DNA of 64,000 nucleotides, from NCBI GenBank assembly GCA_014801225.1, contig JAAVEO010000040.1, forward strand, positions 1 to 64,000, given 5' to 3'. Source of the stretch: Bacteroides sp. Its GTDB lineage: Bacteria > Bacteroidota > Bacteroidia > Bacteroidales > Muribaculaceae. The notes under the pieces were generated by a model that saw only the letters and a list, made by a program, of their open reading frames with translations, ran no database searches and had not been told where the DNA came from. This document shows positions 63,254 to 64,000 of the stretch, piece by piece. The position numbers and the translations under genes were made by a program. The first letter of the stretch is position 1. Each line of letters begins with the position of its first letter.

Positions 63254-64000
63254 ATATTGGCCTCTTTGCGTAATAATGAATGAGCGAATCGGCATCGTAG
63301 ACAATTCCGGGCGTCACAGTACTCCTTACGCAGATGAATCAGCGCCTGACTCCTGAGAGCGGAATCATTCTTTATTCCAATCTCTTTCCATTGCCGCGTT
63401 ATAGTGTTGTTTTCGGGAGGTAATTCATATAGCAAATTGATACCTCGCTCGGCAAGATCCATATCCCCGCGCAGGCATCCGTATGCATACACCACCGGCG
63501 CCACCACATTTCCCATCAGTATATCAATACTTCCTCGTGACAATTCTGCAGGAGCTATAGTCTCGGGTGTTCCGAAACTATAATGTGAGGTCCAGTAATC
63601 TTCTACATTTACTTTAAAAAGCTCTCTCAGGCGGTCGCTATCAATAGAAAGAGAAGCTAGCTGCCTGATAGAAAAGAGTCCGCGGAAGAGGATTGCCGCC
63701 AGAAAAGCGAGGCGACGATGGGGGAAATTCTGCGGACGTGACCGGGAATACTTCCACATCCCTGCCGGGATAGGTGAAAGTCCATATTTGCGTGAAAGAA
63801 AGAGATACTCCCGGCAGAGAGTCTGATAATAATCGTCATAGCCAAAGACGGCTGCATCGAGCATACCCGCTTGCCCGAAGAGAAGCGCCTCTATCTGCAT
63901 ACGGGAATCGGCATGGTGATATATGATACGTAAAGGCAGGGATCGGGCGAGCATCTCGAAGGGTTCGCCATTCAGACCGAACCCGAATGCACGGGCCAGA
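63232..64000 (-). CDS. DUF2851 family protein, C-terminal part (continues past the edge)
   Basis: About 256 residues are visible; the frame stays open to the window end (FGFGLNGEPFEMLARSLP before residue 1 of the internal Met). LNGEPFEMLARSLPLRIIYHHADSRMQIEALLFGQAGML and the later HRRLAFLAAILFRG are typical of DUF2851, a Bacteroidota family of unknown function. A C-terminal C-x5-C-x2-C cluster (CDARNCLRC) may bind metal. It overlaps recO, as often seen in the phylum. Confidence 0.8.
   Translation of the reverse strand, partial: LARAFGFGLNGEPFEMLARSLPLRIIYHHADSRMQIEALLFGQAGMLDAAVFGYDDYYQTLCREYLFLSRKYGLSPIPAGMWKYSRSRPQNFPHRRLAFLAAILFRGLFSIRQLASLSIDSDRLRELFKVNVEDYWTSHYSFGTPETIAPAELSRGSIDILMGNVVAPVVYAYGCLRGDMDLAERGINLLYELPPENNTITRQWKEIGIKNDSALRSQALIHLRKEYCDARNCLRCRFAHSLLRKEANIWRKSTE

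Overview
The window looks like chromosome from a Bacteroidales bacterium (phylum Bacteroidota), possibly a gut lineage such as Muribaculaceae; the family is a guess. Evidence: many promoters with the Bacteroidota form TTG-N19..22-TAnnTTTG, a fused MurF-alanine racemase, a class III fructose-bisphosphatase, DUF4831, DUF3098 and DUF2851 proteins, and the order ftsX-DUF3098-uppP-truB-queA. No rRNA, CRISPR array or complete transposase was seen.

Layout. 1-3900: edge of an AAA ATPase gene with operator-like repeats, tRNA-Ser(UGA) followed by the scar of a tyrosine recombinase, a PH-domain membrane protein, a predicted periplasmic protein whose leader holds a 193-bp inverted-repeat element, and a small membrane protein. 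4167-28740: a surface-polysaccharide locus. A plus-strand operon (two ATP-grasp ligases, an SDR enzyme, a GT2) converges on a long minus-strand operon running from about 27120 down to 8545: WecA-like initiating transferase, Wza-like exporter, Wzc-like tyrosine kinase, PHP-type phosphatase, Wzx flippase, sugar aminotransferase, Wzy/EpsG polymerase, rfbA-rfbC-rfbB, glycosyltransferases, a TarI/IspD-like cytidylyltransferase, an SDR, a TagB/TagF-like polyol-phosphate transferase and a secreted glycoside hydrolase. A Wzi-like outer-membrane protein gene is divergent from wecA. Together these suggest a capsule or exopolysaccharide carrying an amino-deoxysugar and perhaps a polyol-phosphate.

28779-31292: a lipoprotein and class III FBPase. 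31639-34950: an AT-rich minus-strand island with a kinase-like protein that seems to lack key catalytic residues and carries a zinc ribbon, a TerY-like vWA protein, and a Fic protein with a winged-helix tail. This is my best candidate for an undescribed system. 35168-54127: mostly core genes (prfB, acyl-CoA ligase, two DUF1573 proteins, MeaB, a GT39/GT2/LAB_N lipid-glycan module, lactate permease, fructose-bisphosphate aldolase, nnr, DUF4831, xseA-xseB, murF-alr). 54297-54578: candidate structured small RNA. 54666-64000: surE, GT2, mtaB, ftsX, DUF3098, uppP, truB, queA, a second candidate small RNA or microORF, recO, DUF2851.

Limits: everything here was read by eye. Family assignments rest on motifs and remembered family patterns, not on searches; promoter, terminator and RNA calls are untested predictions.
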